A stretch of 64,000 bases of DNA from Antedon mediterranea (GCF_964355755.1 NC_092671.1:39387304-39451303); one strand, 5' to 3'; positions 37,961 to 48,992 are shown, counted from the first letter of the stretch. Numbers and translations: made by a program. Notes: generated by a model not told the origin, from the letters alone.

Positions 37961-40900
37961 ATGGCTAATCAACAAACAGCTAATACAGCCCCGCCGCCTG
38001 ACCACCACCAGCACCAGCACCAGCAGCAGCAGGGGTTACCGGGTACGACAGCAGGGCTAACATTGTTGCAAATTGCACCAACGCCAAATATGTCGCATCT
38101 TGCTCCAACAACTCCAGGCTTTCAGCAATTTCCACAGCTGCAGCTTCTACAAGGTAGGACAACATAGTTATATGTTTAACGGTTATATTAATGTATGCTA
38201 TTGCTAGATATACAATCTGTAGGCCTATTATGGCGTTAATATGCGCATATTTAACTGTCATCTTAATAGTTTTATTATTTATGGGAAATGACTGTTTTAT
38301 CTAAGTTCTATTTACTTGTATTGTTCTTATGTAAAAGGGTCTTACAAAAAAACGAAGCTACAGCTTTTTTATGCAGGATTCTTGTTATCAGTTGTATTGC
38401 AATTATGATGTAATTAAGGACTAAATAAATGTGGAATAAATGAATAAAATTTAGCATATTATTGATTGTTTTTCATCGACAATTATTGTTTAGAGGGATT
38501 TATATCGTCGATATTGATTCGACAAAATCCTAATGTATTTCATGTTTTCTTTATAAAATAAGTCTGAAAATATTTAGAATAACCATGCGTCACATGCTTT
38601 ATATGGTCATATAAATAACTTATGTTTTAGGTCAACACATGATACATGGCCAACAAATGATTCCGGGTCAACACATGATTCCGGGTCAACACATGATACC
38701 GAACCAGCAGATGATGCCGGGCCAGCAAATGCTTCCGTACCAAACTCTATATCTACATCAAAATAACAACAACATTGGTCAACAGTTGCAACTTCTGCAG
38801 CAGTCCAGTTCGTCTAACCAACAGTTCCATATTTTACAGCATCCTCAGTTTGCTCCCGGTCAGCAATTGCAGCTTGTCCAGCAGCAACAACCTCAGTTGA
38901 TCTTAGTTCCTAACAATCACTTCGTTGGCAATACTCCTCAAACTCCAGCTCATATCTTGTGTGGCACTCAAGGATCTTCATCGATGCTTCCGACGTTGTT
39001 GTTAATGCCTTCAAATACTGTAAAACATCAGAATGAATCCCAGGTACGTCACTGTATACTGTTAAGCTCTGTCTACACTATAAACGTTATGTGACAAAAA
39101 AATGTAATGTGCCCATATGGACATCACAACGATAATCTGTACAATGAACAAACGCACACACTTTCTCTTAAGCTTGGTTCCTACTTCGACTCAACAACGT
39201 AAGGACGTAGATGCACGCAAGCATGTTGACCAATGACAAGCGACAGTTCGAATAATCCATCGCTTGTGATTGGTCAAATCCCTTTCGTTGCGGTACGACA
39301 TTGTGTTGCAACTCTAGTGGGACCACGCATTAATATAGATAATACTATCGACTATACATTTATATGCCAGTTCACCTTTAACCTTATTTCATTCTTGCTT
39401 TATTTTAGAAAAGCGAGAAAGATCCGGGCAACAATAACAAAGAAAACCAGAATGAAGTGACGTTGCAATCGAATGATACCGCAAGAGACTTTGCGACGGC
39501 TGCCGTTGCGTCTACTCCGCTTGAAGAGACTACGAAGTTAATGAAAACAATCTCACTGGACAACAGTTACAGCTACTTAAACTACAACCCAGACATGGAG
39601 GCGGTTCTTGAAAACACTTTGTACGTTAGTTGCGGCGATCCTAAAATTCGACCACTTCCGAAAAATCGGCCTCCATCTCCGATGTTGCCATTTTCGAATT
39701 ACGGTTGTAAGATTCGCAGGATGAACCCAAACGATACCGTGTTAACTTCCGAAGACGATCAAGCAATATCTGATGAATCCACATTTACTCATGATCAACA
39801 TCTTCATAGCGTCTGGATGAGTTACGATGATGAAAAGATGTTTCATTACAAACCAATCCTCGTCGACAGAAGTTCTGCTGACGAAAGCAACACTAGCGTA
39901 GGCTCTGACGATGAGGGTGATTCGTCCCATACGGCAGTAGGATTCCACTCTATACAAGAGGATGAGGCTCGATACTGTATGTCGAAAACCAACGAAACTG
40001 ACGATACATGCGAAATTAGCACCGAGATTGAAAATTCATGCGATACTTCGGAAACGCATCAAGTGCGGACTACTTGCGATGAGATTGACGTCATCAGTCC
40101 CTATACAAGGGGGTTTAAGCAAACTGTTGATCAGCAGAGACAAACAGGACTGTCGCCTTACGGCACAGGAAGTAATAGTAGTGAAGGGCAAAAGGACTCG
40201 GCGTTTGAAACCAGTGACTCTAGCGATGGAAAGGCAACATACTCTCCGAAAAATGGTCAAACCGGAAGTAAGATATCAGTTGAAACTGGACCACCCCTTG
40301 GAACCTATCAGAGCATTCAGAAAACAAACAATATTTCCCCAAAACCTAACGTCAAGAAAGGAATAAAATCTTCAACAAAACAAACAACGATATCGTCAAA
40401 AGGCAAATTCTCTTCTTCTCTTCCACCACATAGAGATTCAAAGAGGAAGTCTGTGTCTCCAACGGGAACTCTGGGTAATAAGGTTCATCAGTCTATCAAT
40501 GCCAAAAGAACAACGAATTCACCGGCGACAAGAAGTTTGAAAGCTTCCGGAAGATCATCTAGTCTAAGAACTGGAATAAAGGTTACACGTAAGTGAACAA
40601 TATTATACTAAATATTTGGTTCTTAAGCTTGGTTCCCACTAGAGACGCAACACAATGCGTAGGGCAAAGTAAGGGATTTGACCAATCACAAGCGATGGAT
40701 TTCTTCGACTGTCGCTTGTCAATGGTCAACTCGTTTGCGTGCGTCCTAGTGGGAACTAAGCTTTACAGAGGATCTAGGACGCAACGCGTCCCGTAATTTG
40801 ACAAATAACGTGTGTTGCGCGTACGTCTTTTCGTCTTATAACAACCAATTTTTTTTTTATTTATTATTAATTTGTTTATTTTATTTTCAGTTCCTCTTCG

Positions 40901-41051
40901 TAAACCTGGAAACAAACTGAGCGAATCTGCTCGACAGCCAAGCAGTAAATTTGGATGCAGTGCAGCGCCCTCAGAGTGTAGATCTTTACGAGCAGACGGT
41001 TATCATCTTAAAAAAAAGCGAGCAGGCGAAGACGATTCCCGCCAAATTTAA
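37961..41051 (+). CDS. Unrecognised Gln/Met-rich, largely disordered 648-residue protein, four coding exons
   Basis: I do not recognise this protein. Exons: 37961-38153, 38631-39043, 39409-40588, 40891-41051; junction phases 1, 0, 1, all GT-AG and in frame; 1947 nt. The start MANQQTANTAPPPDHHQ is the first Met after an upstream stop in frame. Residues 17-24 are His/Gln alternations. Residues 65-102 are five or six heptads of the form GQ(H/Q)M(I/M)PG, followed by Gln-rich sequence to about 170. Exon 3 has a Pro-rich motif RPLPKNRPPSPMLPFSNYG (about residues 270-290) and an acidic/Ser-rich middle. The tail is Lys/Ser-rich and basic, with a likely nuclear signal HLKKKRAGE near the end. There are no membrane segments. 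A nuclear regulator is possible, but that is a guess from composition. Intron 2 holds two MITEs and intron 3 one. Confidence 0.82.
39063..39127. mobile_element. MITE family 1 half element in intron 2 of the Q-rich gene
   Basis: Only the left half: AAGCTCTGTCTACACTATAA, GTGACAAAAAAATGTAATGT, then GCCCATATGGACATCAC. It starts 20 bases after the splice donor. Confidence 0.8.
39169..39332. mobile_element. MITE family 2 copy in intron 2 of the Q-rich gene
   Basis: Ends TAAGCTTGGTTCCTACTTCG and CAACTCTAGTGGGACCACGC, inner GACAAGCGACAG / CATCGCTTGTGATTGG. Confidence 0.85.
40624..40830. mobile_element. MITE family 2 copy plus a trailing second half-copy, in intron 3 of the Q-rich gene
   Basis: The first copy (40624-40765) has ends TAAGCTTGGTTCCCACTAGA and TCCTAGTGGGAACTAAGCTT. 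Directly after it, ATCTAGGACGCAACGCGTCC through GTTGCGCGTACGTCTTTTCG looks like remains of a second copy. Confidence 0.75.
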
Positions 41052-41164
41052 AAATGAGTGTATAGTGAAATATTATATTGTATTTATATAAGATTATATA
41101 AGATTATATTATGTATAAGATCAAATGTATTTATATTCTAATCTACCTTCAAATACACAGTTTG

Positions 41165-41170
41165 AATAAA
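41165..41170 (+). terminator. Polyadenylation signal of the Q-rich gene
   Basis: AATAAA 114 bases after the stop codon is the first canonical signal downstream. Confidence 0.5.
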
Positions 41171-42267
41171 ATGCACTTTTAATGAAGTGCACTTAATATA
41201 TGTACTTCATTATTAAACCGTAGTTGGAAGTCAGTTTCTCATGGATGAGTTGATTCAATTTTCTTGAATCAACTGTTCATTGGTGGTTATTTTTATTAGA
41301 TAAGGTTTAAAAAAGCAAAATGATAAAACAAGGGCTAGATAAAAATTATTGATATGTATTTGATGCTGTAATAAATGTCTAAATTGTTATATACTGTTCA
41401 AATGCATTTTGTAAAATGAATGAACATTTTTGTATTATATTAGTAAGTTGTTATAATAAATGTTTTGCATTGTTCAATAATTAGTAGTTTTGTGATTTGT
41501 TACTATTATAATTACTACACGTTTGTTGATGAATAGATTCAGTTTATTTCCGAAATGAAACATGTACAACACAACAATTTAAGAGACCATTGTCCCGGTA
41601 GCGAAATTTGTTTTCGTACATAAGTTGTGGACCCCTCGTGAAACGTCACAAAATAAACATGAATATGGATACGACTAAGAATTGAGCAAACTTCAATTCG
41701 CTAATGTAAACGCTTCTGTGGATTAGACTATGGACTTTACATGTCGATGTATGGAGTTCGAATCCCATGAGCAACCTCTTTTTACTTCATAGTAAGAGAG
41801 ATTATTTTGAGGGTTAGGTTTAGTTATATTTAGGAAGGCGTACCCAACTTATCTACGAAAATCGCGTCCTGGTATACTTCGATCCACGTGATATATTATT
41901 GCAGTCTAACTGGTAAAAATATTCATTACATGAATAAAATTCCTGCAGTTCTAAGGCATATGCAACTTTGGTTTAACTGGACTTACATAGGCAGTTCAAT
42001 AGGTAACGGTAATTAAAGAACACACATTTGAGATATGCGCAGCTAACCCACTGAATACCTAACTAGAAAATCTTTAAAACTAAGTACAGCTCGCATTGAA
42101 CAAGTCTGGTTTATCCTTCTGGTGAGGATATATGTCCGTACATTTCATGTCCTTTTTGATACGGATCCATAGACAAAACAAAACTTGAACGGAAATATTC
42201 GTTTTCCTGCAAGTTGATGATGCTTGATGATTTTCACTGGGGAAATATTAGGCATGTTTTCAGTCTG
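41171..42267. other. Convergent intergenic stretch between the Q-rich gene and melanoregulin A
   Basis: AT-rich with no supported gene. The words AATCGGATT-like GAATCCCATGAGCAACC (41758-41775) and, reversed, GTTGCTCATGGTATTCGAAC (43997-44020) mark a short inverted repeat pair flanking the 3' part of melanoregulin A. This tract probably holds the 3' UTRs of both neighbours. Confidence 0.4.
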
Positions 42268-45092
42268 TCAGGAACCCAGAGTCATTTGTGACGTCATCGT
42301 CATTCCTTCTGGTGGATACATATCCTTTGCGATCCGTATAAAATTGTCTGCGGCATCCAGGTCTAGTAAACGATCCTGTAGTTGAATAAACAATACTTGT
42401 TACATCTGTATGTTTGCATGTTATAATTATTATTTTATTCACACATTAACACTTGGAATTTATTCATAAATTCGGTTATGGTAGTATAGTGTAAAACCCT
42501 GTCTACACTACCAAATATGGTAGCGATATGCCCAAATATGGTAGCGATATGCCCAAATATGGTAGCGATATGCCCAAATATGGTAGCGATATGTCCAAAT
42601 ATGGTAGCGATATGCCCAAATATGGTAGCGATATGTCCAAATATGGTAGCGATATGCCCAAATATGATAGTGATATGACATCAAGTCCATACATGGGCGC
42701 ATCACATTTTTTTGTCACATAAAGTTTGATAGTGTAGACAGAGCTTAAAGATGTATTGTCCCTTGAAACACAAAAAAATGAAAAACAAAATATTCTAAAT
42801 TTAAATTGGCCATATCAAAGTAATAAAGTTATTCACTTTAAGTCGAAAATTCGAGCCAAAAACAAGAAGTTTACGTAATTAACAGGTAAATTAATTTGAT
42901 TACATTTCGTCTGGAAAATTGTCACTAGCGAAAGTAAACAAAGATTTCAAACCATTAGTATGCATTCATTATGCATGATGCTAATTAGGATTGTTTACAA
43001 CTCATCGCGGTTGAGAAGGTGTTTTCACACAGATCGCGAAGAAGTTTTATGATTATGCATACAGAGTAGTCAAACAAGCGCGTTGCATTATGAGATATGC
43101 TTTGATCAAAAACTTTGACTGGAAGTTATTTTTCGAACAAAAAAACGTCTGTATTTCGGTTAAATAATTTTTTTTTCGACAAATTTTTGGTGAAAGTTAA
43201 TAACTATTATGATACTTCAAAATGACCAACTTTGTTTCGAAATATTAAAAAAATTGTTGTTGTTGAATTAGTCAAAGGGACAATACATCTTTAAGGCGAG
43301 AATTAAATATTACAACCATAGGTCTTACGGTAATTTATTTGGTGAAACTTACTAATATGATCGTGTACCGTTGTGGTTGCGTGACGTCTTCTAAGAAGAT
43401 TGACGTCTGCGTGGCCAACTTGTCGTGTAGTTGTCGCGCCTTTTGTGCAGAGCCTAACGTCTTTGACGCAGACGATGAGGTGACCACGAGAAGTGATTTA
43501 GCATCTTCAATGAAACCTTCAAAATGAATAATAACAATGATTTAGTTTAGTTTTAATTGCTTAATTTTTATACCTTATATGGGTTAGTTATTCCAGATGA
43601 TTTAAGGGGAATGGCAGACAAACGTAGCCTACCTAAGCGATCTAGGACTTTCTTCCATCGCTCTTGAACAGCTAGTCTCCGAGATCGTATTCTGCTTATC
43701 TCAATATCAACATCCATCCATTCCTACTAACACAATAATACAAATAAAATAATATATATCAATTTTAAGGTTTATCGCAAATAGCTTGATTTCACGAGGA
43801 ACGTCATTGCATGGCACAATGCATGATGGGAGGGGGTTGGCAGCAAACGTCACGACGCGTACGTACAAACAACACATCACGTACGTACACGTCGTGACCT
43901 GCTCCCAAACCCTTTCCATCATGCTTCGCGCACGCTATTTACTTCCTAATCTCTAAATAATCTCTCTTAATCTCTCTCACTATAAAGTAAAAAGAAGTTG
44001 CTCATGGTATTCGAACCCCATACATCGACATGTCTAAGTCCATAGTCTAATCGACGGAAAGCGTTTGCATTTAGCAATTTGTAGTTACCTCAATTCTTAC
44101 GCCACACCTTATGGTTATGACTATGAATATTTATGTATTTTGTGACGTTTCATGAGTCCCCAACTTATGTACCAAAAGAAATATCGCGGGCCGGCCCACT
44201 ATTCTATAGTATATCAATCTGCTATTGATTTAGATAGGAGTTAAAATATAACACAAAAAAATAGATAAATTATTGGAACTTGCTTGTGACCCGGGTTCTT
44301 CATCCTTTCTCCTTTGAATTAAATTATATAATTGTCGGTCGTCGTCTGCTTCCATGTGTGTGACGTCATTTGGCTCACTCCATAGATTCTCGTCATCGTT
44401 AGATGTATGAGTGATGGTTTCATCGTAATAACGAGTTGCAACAGGCCTAAATGGAAAGAGAAACTTATTTAAAGCTTAATGATTCCCACTTGGACGCAAC
44501 GCAAGTAAAGGCCAACTTAGACATCGTCGTACGACGAGGCCTGACGAAACGTCTTGACTCGTCGGTACTGTCTGAGTTGAATCCCGACGAGACGTCTTGA
44601 AATAGCGTCAGGCGTAGTTTTTAAGTCGTCGGGAGAACATTAAACATGTTTAACTTTCTCCTGATGACTCGTCGGGCCCCGTCGCACGACGCTGTCTGAG
44701 TTGGCCATTATTTGACCAATCACGACGTGATGGATCACCAGAACTGTTGCTTGTGATTGGCAACTCACTTCTTGCGTTTCGCCTACGACGTTGCGTAACA
44801 TCAAAAAGTGAGAAACAAAAGTTTTTACGCAGAAATGTATGGGCGTATCAGCGACGCAGATATCATAATGGGCGAACGTTTGAGCGACACCATAATGGCG
44901 ACTTTAAACGCCGCTCTGCTTCAGAATTATAAACATATGCAACATGCTTAGTCAGACCATACACATCAATTTCAAATAAAATGTTTGTAGGAGGCTTACT
45001 CACGAAATTAGGGCACGTCTTTCCTCTTTACTGCCTTCATATGGTGGCGTCACGGACCGCTGATAGTCACTGGGACAACAACAGAAATCCAT
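42268..45092 (-). CDS. MREG: Melanoregulin paralogue A, complete, five exons
   Basis: Melanoregulin is a small peripheral membrane protein that affects melanosome and lysosome transport and maturation. Exons on the minus strand: 45092-45004, 44446-44284, 43723-43633, 43516-43353, 42375-42268; phases 2, 0, 1, 0; 615 nt, 204 residues (human 214). The N-terminus MDFCCCPSD has a Cys cluster at 4-6 in the place of the palmitoylated cluster of the family. Residues 48-67 (DENLWSEPNDVTHMEADDDR) match the vertebrate core EKNLWSMPHDVSHTEADDDR. Later GFIEDAKSLLVVTS and DRLLDLDAADNFIRIAKDMY match GFQKEADSLLSVT and DRLIALDAAEEFFKLARRTY. Intron 2 uses a GC donor (ACAA|GCAAGT), supported by the homologous junction in paralogue B. 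A family 4 MITE fills intron 4 and a family 3 MITE lies in intron 2. Confidence 0.94.
42493..42746. mobile_element. MITE family 1 copy with an expanded 21-bp CArG array, in melanoregulin A intron 4
   Basis: Left end AACCCTGTCTACACTACC, right end TTTGATAGTGTAGACAGAGC. The interior is eight units of AAATATGGTAGCGATATGCC(C). Seven units contain CCAAATATGG, starting at 42511 and then every 21 bases to 42637; the eighth (42658) reads CCAAATATGA. The left arm has been overwritten by the array. Its right end touches a family 4 MITE at 42745. Confidence 0.9.
42745..43294. mobile_element. MITE family 4 copy, long form, in melanoregulin A intron 4
   Basis: Left terminus TTAAAGATGTATTGTCCCTT, right terminus GGGACAATACATCTTTAA. 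At 550 bases it is about 200 longer than other copies; the extra is around 42900-43130 (GCATTCATTATGCATGATGC and CATCGCGGTTGAG), not found in the others. Confidence 0.8.
43767..43941. mobile_element. MITE family 3 copy in melanoregulin A intron 2
   Basis: Ends AAGGTTTATCGCAAATAGCT and the decayed CGCGCACGCTATTTAC; arms GCAGCAAACGTCACGACGCG / ACGTCGTGACCTGCTCCCAA around a palindromic ACGTACGT centre. Starts 43 bases upstream of exon 3's acceptor on the minus strand. Confidence 0.85.
44472..44800. mobile_element. MITE family 2 copy interrupted by a nested family 5 MITE
   Basis: The outer parts are 44472-44509 (ATTCCCACTTGGACGCAACG) and 44707-44800 (ATTTGACCAATCACGACGTG to CTTGCGTTTCGCC). They are separated by the nested element listed next. 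Located in melanoregulin A intron 1. Confidence 0.8.
44510..44707. mobile_element. MITE family 5, inserted in a family 2 MITE
   Basis: Ends GGCCAACTTAGACATCGTCG and GACGCTGTCTGAGTTGGCC form terminal inverted repeats; the inner sequence has repeated CGACGAG, CGTCGGG and GACGTCTTGA words in both orientations. This is the only copy in the window. Confidence 0.8.
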
Positions 45093-46338
45093 TTGTACGA
45101 GTGCTACATAATAATGGTGGAAATTAATTAATTTAAGTTATACTACCGTATCTGTTTATATGAAACATTAAAGCTAGTAGTTTATGCTATAAGGCAGAAT
45201 AAAACAACACAATTAGATGTATGTACCGGTAATTCATAAAGATTGGAATTTCCTCGAGTTTATAAATAGCTCAACAGAGTTTTCTATCTTTAACTTTTAA
45301 TGTGATTAAATGGTTAATATATGGACACTCCTCCGTTTCATAAAACACACTTTATGTTAACCTTCATCGGTAATTAGTAATCAATTAGAATCAGTACTAA
45401 AAACAGCAAATTATAATAATTATGCATTGTTATTATATGAATTTACGTTCGAACAAGCTATACTATAGGCCTACTGTAAATGTTTACGGATCGAAGGTTA
45501 AAAATCACGAACACTGTTTGTTCAAAATGTTCAACAAGTTGTTGATAAAATAATTTGGCCTATTTTATAAGTCGATGTGTACAATGTTGGCACCTTTTAA
45601 GTAGTAAAATATATCGGCAGTGGATAGGGAAGAGTGTAATTTCACTTTTCCCTCAAAATACATACCTGTTGATGACTTCCTTTTTTCAAAATGTACCGTA
45701 ATCGCTTTAAGTGTATCGTCGTTCAAAATATTGTCACTATCACGAGCTTGTGATAGCCAACATATCACATGCTACAACGAACTTTGAACACTACTATTAT
45801 ACTCACCTTAGTTACATCAGGTAATTTGGACACTTTGTGACATCATTGCCAGTGTAACATACCGATAAATTTAACACTATAGAAGTTATGTATTAAAATG
45901 TACTGTGTGCCTTTATAACATTGCTGATGTTAGTGTTGAAAACAAAACACCACTATTTCTTGTACTTTAATCGAAAGTTATTGTGAAAGAGCGATACGGT
46001 GTTGATAAATCCGCGTAGGCCAATATGAAACTCTGATTATGTTAAGAGAAATTTGTAATATACGAGACGAAGAAACACCCGAGTTTTGGTTCGTTTTCAC
46101 ATTATATTGGATGATTATCATCACATCAATAAAGATCTCTACTTGAAATAAAGTAAACACAATGTAAATACTCATATAGTAACTAATGCAGAAATATAGA
46201 TATAAAACATCATTCTATTTGGTTACGTTCACATTTCGATGTATTTTCACTATTAGTGCAAAGAACTCCTAATTATTTTGATTACGAGTCTTACCTAATA
46301 GCATTTCCACCTTCGCGACAAAGCGCGCCCTCAAGACA
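45093..46338. other. Gene-free stretch upstream of melanoregulin A
   Basis: AT-rich with no exon supported on either strand. It must contain the melanoregulin A promoter (minus) near its left side. Open frames at 45565-45768 and 45978-46175 show no known domain. Confidence 0.4.
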
Positions 46339-46435
46339 TATAAAAAGACCCAAATTGGGTTCATCAAGAAAATATTGACACCGTTAATTATCTGATTATC
46401 TTATCAACATTTGATTTTTGTTTAGATTTTATTAG
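46339..46435 (+). promoter_or_regulatory. Possible TATA promoter and 5' UTR exon of the glycosyltransferase gene
   Basis: TATAAAAA at 46339-46346 is followed by an initiator-like GTTCATC about 22 bases later and a strong donor ATTAG|GTAAGC at 46436. The next acceptor in the right orientation is at 47231, just before the coding start. This is an inferred promoter. Confidence 0.4.
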
Positions 46436-46504
46436 GTAAGCATCTTCTAATTGTTATATTTTATTTTACTTTCTTAGATTAAATAATCGTAATGTGTCTT
46501 CTAC

Positions 46505-46760
46505 TTTTCAGTTTCAGTTTCAGTTTTTATTTTCCAATATAAACAAGTGTCATGAATATAAGCAAAAATGGAAGGATGACCAAAAAAGAGCAAAGCTCGT
46601 ACAGTATTTGGCCACCTTAACAAAATAATTAATACATAATACAAACATAATTGAAGCACAGGACGAGACAATACTAGCTAAACATGTTGGCATATGAACT
46701 CAAAGATAGTGCGCTATATCATGCTTCACCAAGCAAATCGTGAGTAGGTGTGCCAAAATA
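46505..46760. mobile_element. Retroelement tail fragment
   Basis: TTTCAGTTTCAGTTTTTATT and AACAAGTGTCATGAATATAA, followed by AAAAAAGAGCAAAGCTCGTA, share their order with the tails at 24620 and 10395. Lies in the putative first intron of the glycosyltransferase. Confidence 0.45.
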
Positions 46761-47251
46761 CAGTCTTAGTTAAAATTCCGAGAGAAAGACATGTCAAAAA
46801 ACTGTCCTTTCCTACAATTCGGAATATTTGTCAATTTACATTTCCTTGATATTGTAACTTAAAAGCAATGCATTAAGTTAGGCCTAGGATAACTTTTCAG
46901 TCAAAATATAGAAGAGGAAGTTAGGTAAGTTAATCTAGACTACCTTAAAATCAAATTGTATTTACATTAGTTTCTCCTCGGCTGTACTAACATTGTGTTG
47001 TAGTGTTCAGCAAACCATAGACCTTAGCAAACAATGCCGTCAGTGGCCTTCTTTAGAATTGTATATAAAGGTTGTAATAAAGGCTTAAATATCCTATTGT
47101 ACTGTATTCCTAACACTGCACTGAAGTTAAGTCAACTAACAGAAAAGAACCGATATACGTAAACTTGTACTTTCATTGAGAGCATTTCTAAACTTCATCC
47201 AATGTTTCATATTTCCATCTTTTACTTTTAGAAATTGGAATTAACTACACA

Positions 47252-48992
47252 ATGGTATCTTTTCGGTAAGTTTCTTTCTATTTCTGTTATCACTTTCCAT
47301 TTCTACCAAACCAGAGAGAAATGGTAGGAAAATAAATTCCATCCTGCAACGTGTAATACGCAGAAGTGAAGTGGACAGACTGCAGATCCTCAGAGATGGG
47401 TTCAGCTAAAAAAACACAACAACATAAAAATGCATATATACGAGTGGTCTGGTGGAATGCAGGAGCATCAACACGCAGTGGCCATGAGCGGTACAGTCAA
47501 TAGCCACCATAATATGTGATCTAGTATTACGGTTACAAGGACCAGTAGGCCTACCAGTAAAATGCTCTTTTTAAAATCACAAGTTTAAATTATTAAGTTT
47601 TTGTTTTCTGTTACAGATTTAAGATGCGTGTCGTCACTATTCTGGGGATTATTACTTTATCAATAATAGTATTCTTTTATTTAGATTGTAAGTATTACAA
47701 TATTTCTTTAAAAATTTACATTGAAACTTGCATTTCAAGAAGCAAAGTCGATCTTATTATTAAAAATTGACGGTACAGCATTGAATTCCTAAACTGTAAA
47801 AGGAAACAAAATTTGAGGATGCCTCAGTAGTAAAGTAAAGCTCTGTCTACACTATCAAACTTTATGTGACAAAAAATGTGATGTGCTCAAATATGGAAGT
47901 GATATGAGATCATCATGTCCACATGGGCACATAAAATTTTTTTGTCACATAAAGTTTGATAGTATTGACAGAGCTTTAGACATTAACATTTGTTATGTGA
48001 ACCGTATTATTAATAAATCAGTTAGAACATCAGTTAATAAAAGAGAGATTTATTTATTTGTTATTATTTAAAATTCACATTCATTCATGTTACATTATAG
48101 ATATTAGACATTGTACCTATTAAATACTTTAATACAACTTATGTTTTTAGTGGACAATAGTGTAAAACTAAGGCCAAAAGATGATACATTTCCAGGCAAT
48201 GTGCCCCGAAATCCATCACAGCAGACCAAACAATATGAAGAAGTCATGAAGAAAACTGTTGTTTTAACTTCAACAAACTCTGGATTTTTAGACATAGCAA
48301 TAAATTGGTTGGAATCAATTAAAAAACTTGGTATACATCCTAATATAATACTGGTGGCAGAGGATGAAGAAGCATATAATACGTTACTACCGTATAACGA
48401 TTCAACAACGTTTATTCGTAAAGGTACTTTGGCTCAATCTACCAACAAGAACAAATTAGTCTACGACACACCAGAATATAAGAAGCTTGTTTACAGACGG
48501 CCACGGTACATTTTAGATGAGCTTGAAAAGGATAGAAACGTGTTCTTCTGTGACGTCGACACAGTCTGGTTACAAGATCCTTTTCCATATTTCGTTGGAG
48601 ACTACGATATTATTCTACAACGAGATATGTTCTTTAAGAAACACGTTGCATACTGCGCAGGAATGGTGTACTTTCGCTCATCTAACCTGGTAAACAATTT
48701 TGTTAAGGATTGGACTCAGCAGACATTGAAAGAGAATTTAAAGAGTAACAAAAATGATCAGACCATTCTAAATGCTTTATTACTTTATAAATCGTATTCA
48801 AGTACATTGAAACGGAAGGTTTTAAATTCTGATGAGTTTCCAAACGGACAGTTATTTTTCAACGATTCGAGGATTGCATATAGGAACGAAGCAGTGGTTG
48901 TGCACAATAACTGGGTGATTGGACACGATATCAAAGTGGAAAGATTCAAGAAGACTGAATTGTGGCTTGTTGATAAATTACGCAATAATTAA
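47252..48992 (+). CDS. Type II membrane nucleotide-diphospho-sugar glycosyltransferase (GT77-like), three coding exons
   Basis: Probably a Golgi glycosyltransferase of the nucleotide-diphospho-sugar transferase fold (Pfam Nucleotid_trans, PF03407); donor and acceptor unknown. Exons: 47252-47265, 47617-47687, 48151-48992; 927 nt, 308 residues. The start MVSFRFKMRVV uses the 14-base first coding exon after an acceptor at 47231; starting instead at Met 8 (47624) would also be in frame. Residues about 9-27 form a single membrane anchor after basic residues, as in type II Golgi enzymes. The luminal domain has TVVLTSTNSGFLDIAINWL and the metal-binding DXD motif FFCDVDTVWLQDP (DVD at 163-165), then AYCAGMVYFRSS and NDQTILN. 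The gene lies between the two melanoregulin genes, on the opposite strand. A MITE sits in intron 2 and another just past the stop. Confidence 0.87.
47838..47977. mobile_element. MITE family 1 copy in glycosyltransferase intron 2
   Basis: Near-perfect palindrome: AAGCTCTGTCTACACTATCA and TTTGATAGTATTGACAGAGC, then TTTATGTGACAAAAAATGTG / TTTTTTGTCACATAAAG. The interior is short, with TCAAATATGG. Confidence 0.9.

Noticed and set aside
42503-42722. Three overlapping repetitive open frames (64-71 codons) on both strands.
   Set aside because: They come from the 21-bp expanded array inside a MITE.
48104-48150. Upstream extension of the glycosyltransferase open frame (MYLLNTLIQLMF...).
   Set aside because: An acceptor at 48150 and a preceding in-frame membrane-anchor exon at 47617-47687 give a better, type II protein; the extension is intron sequence.
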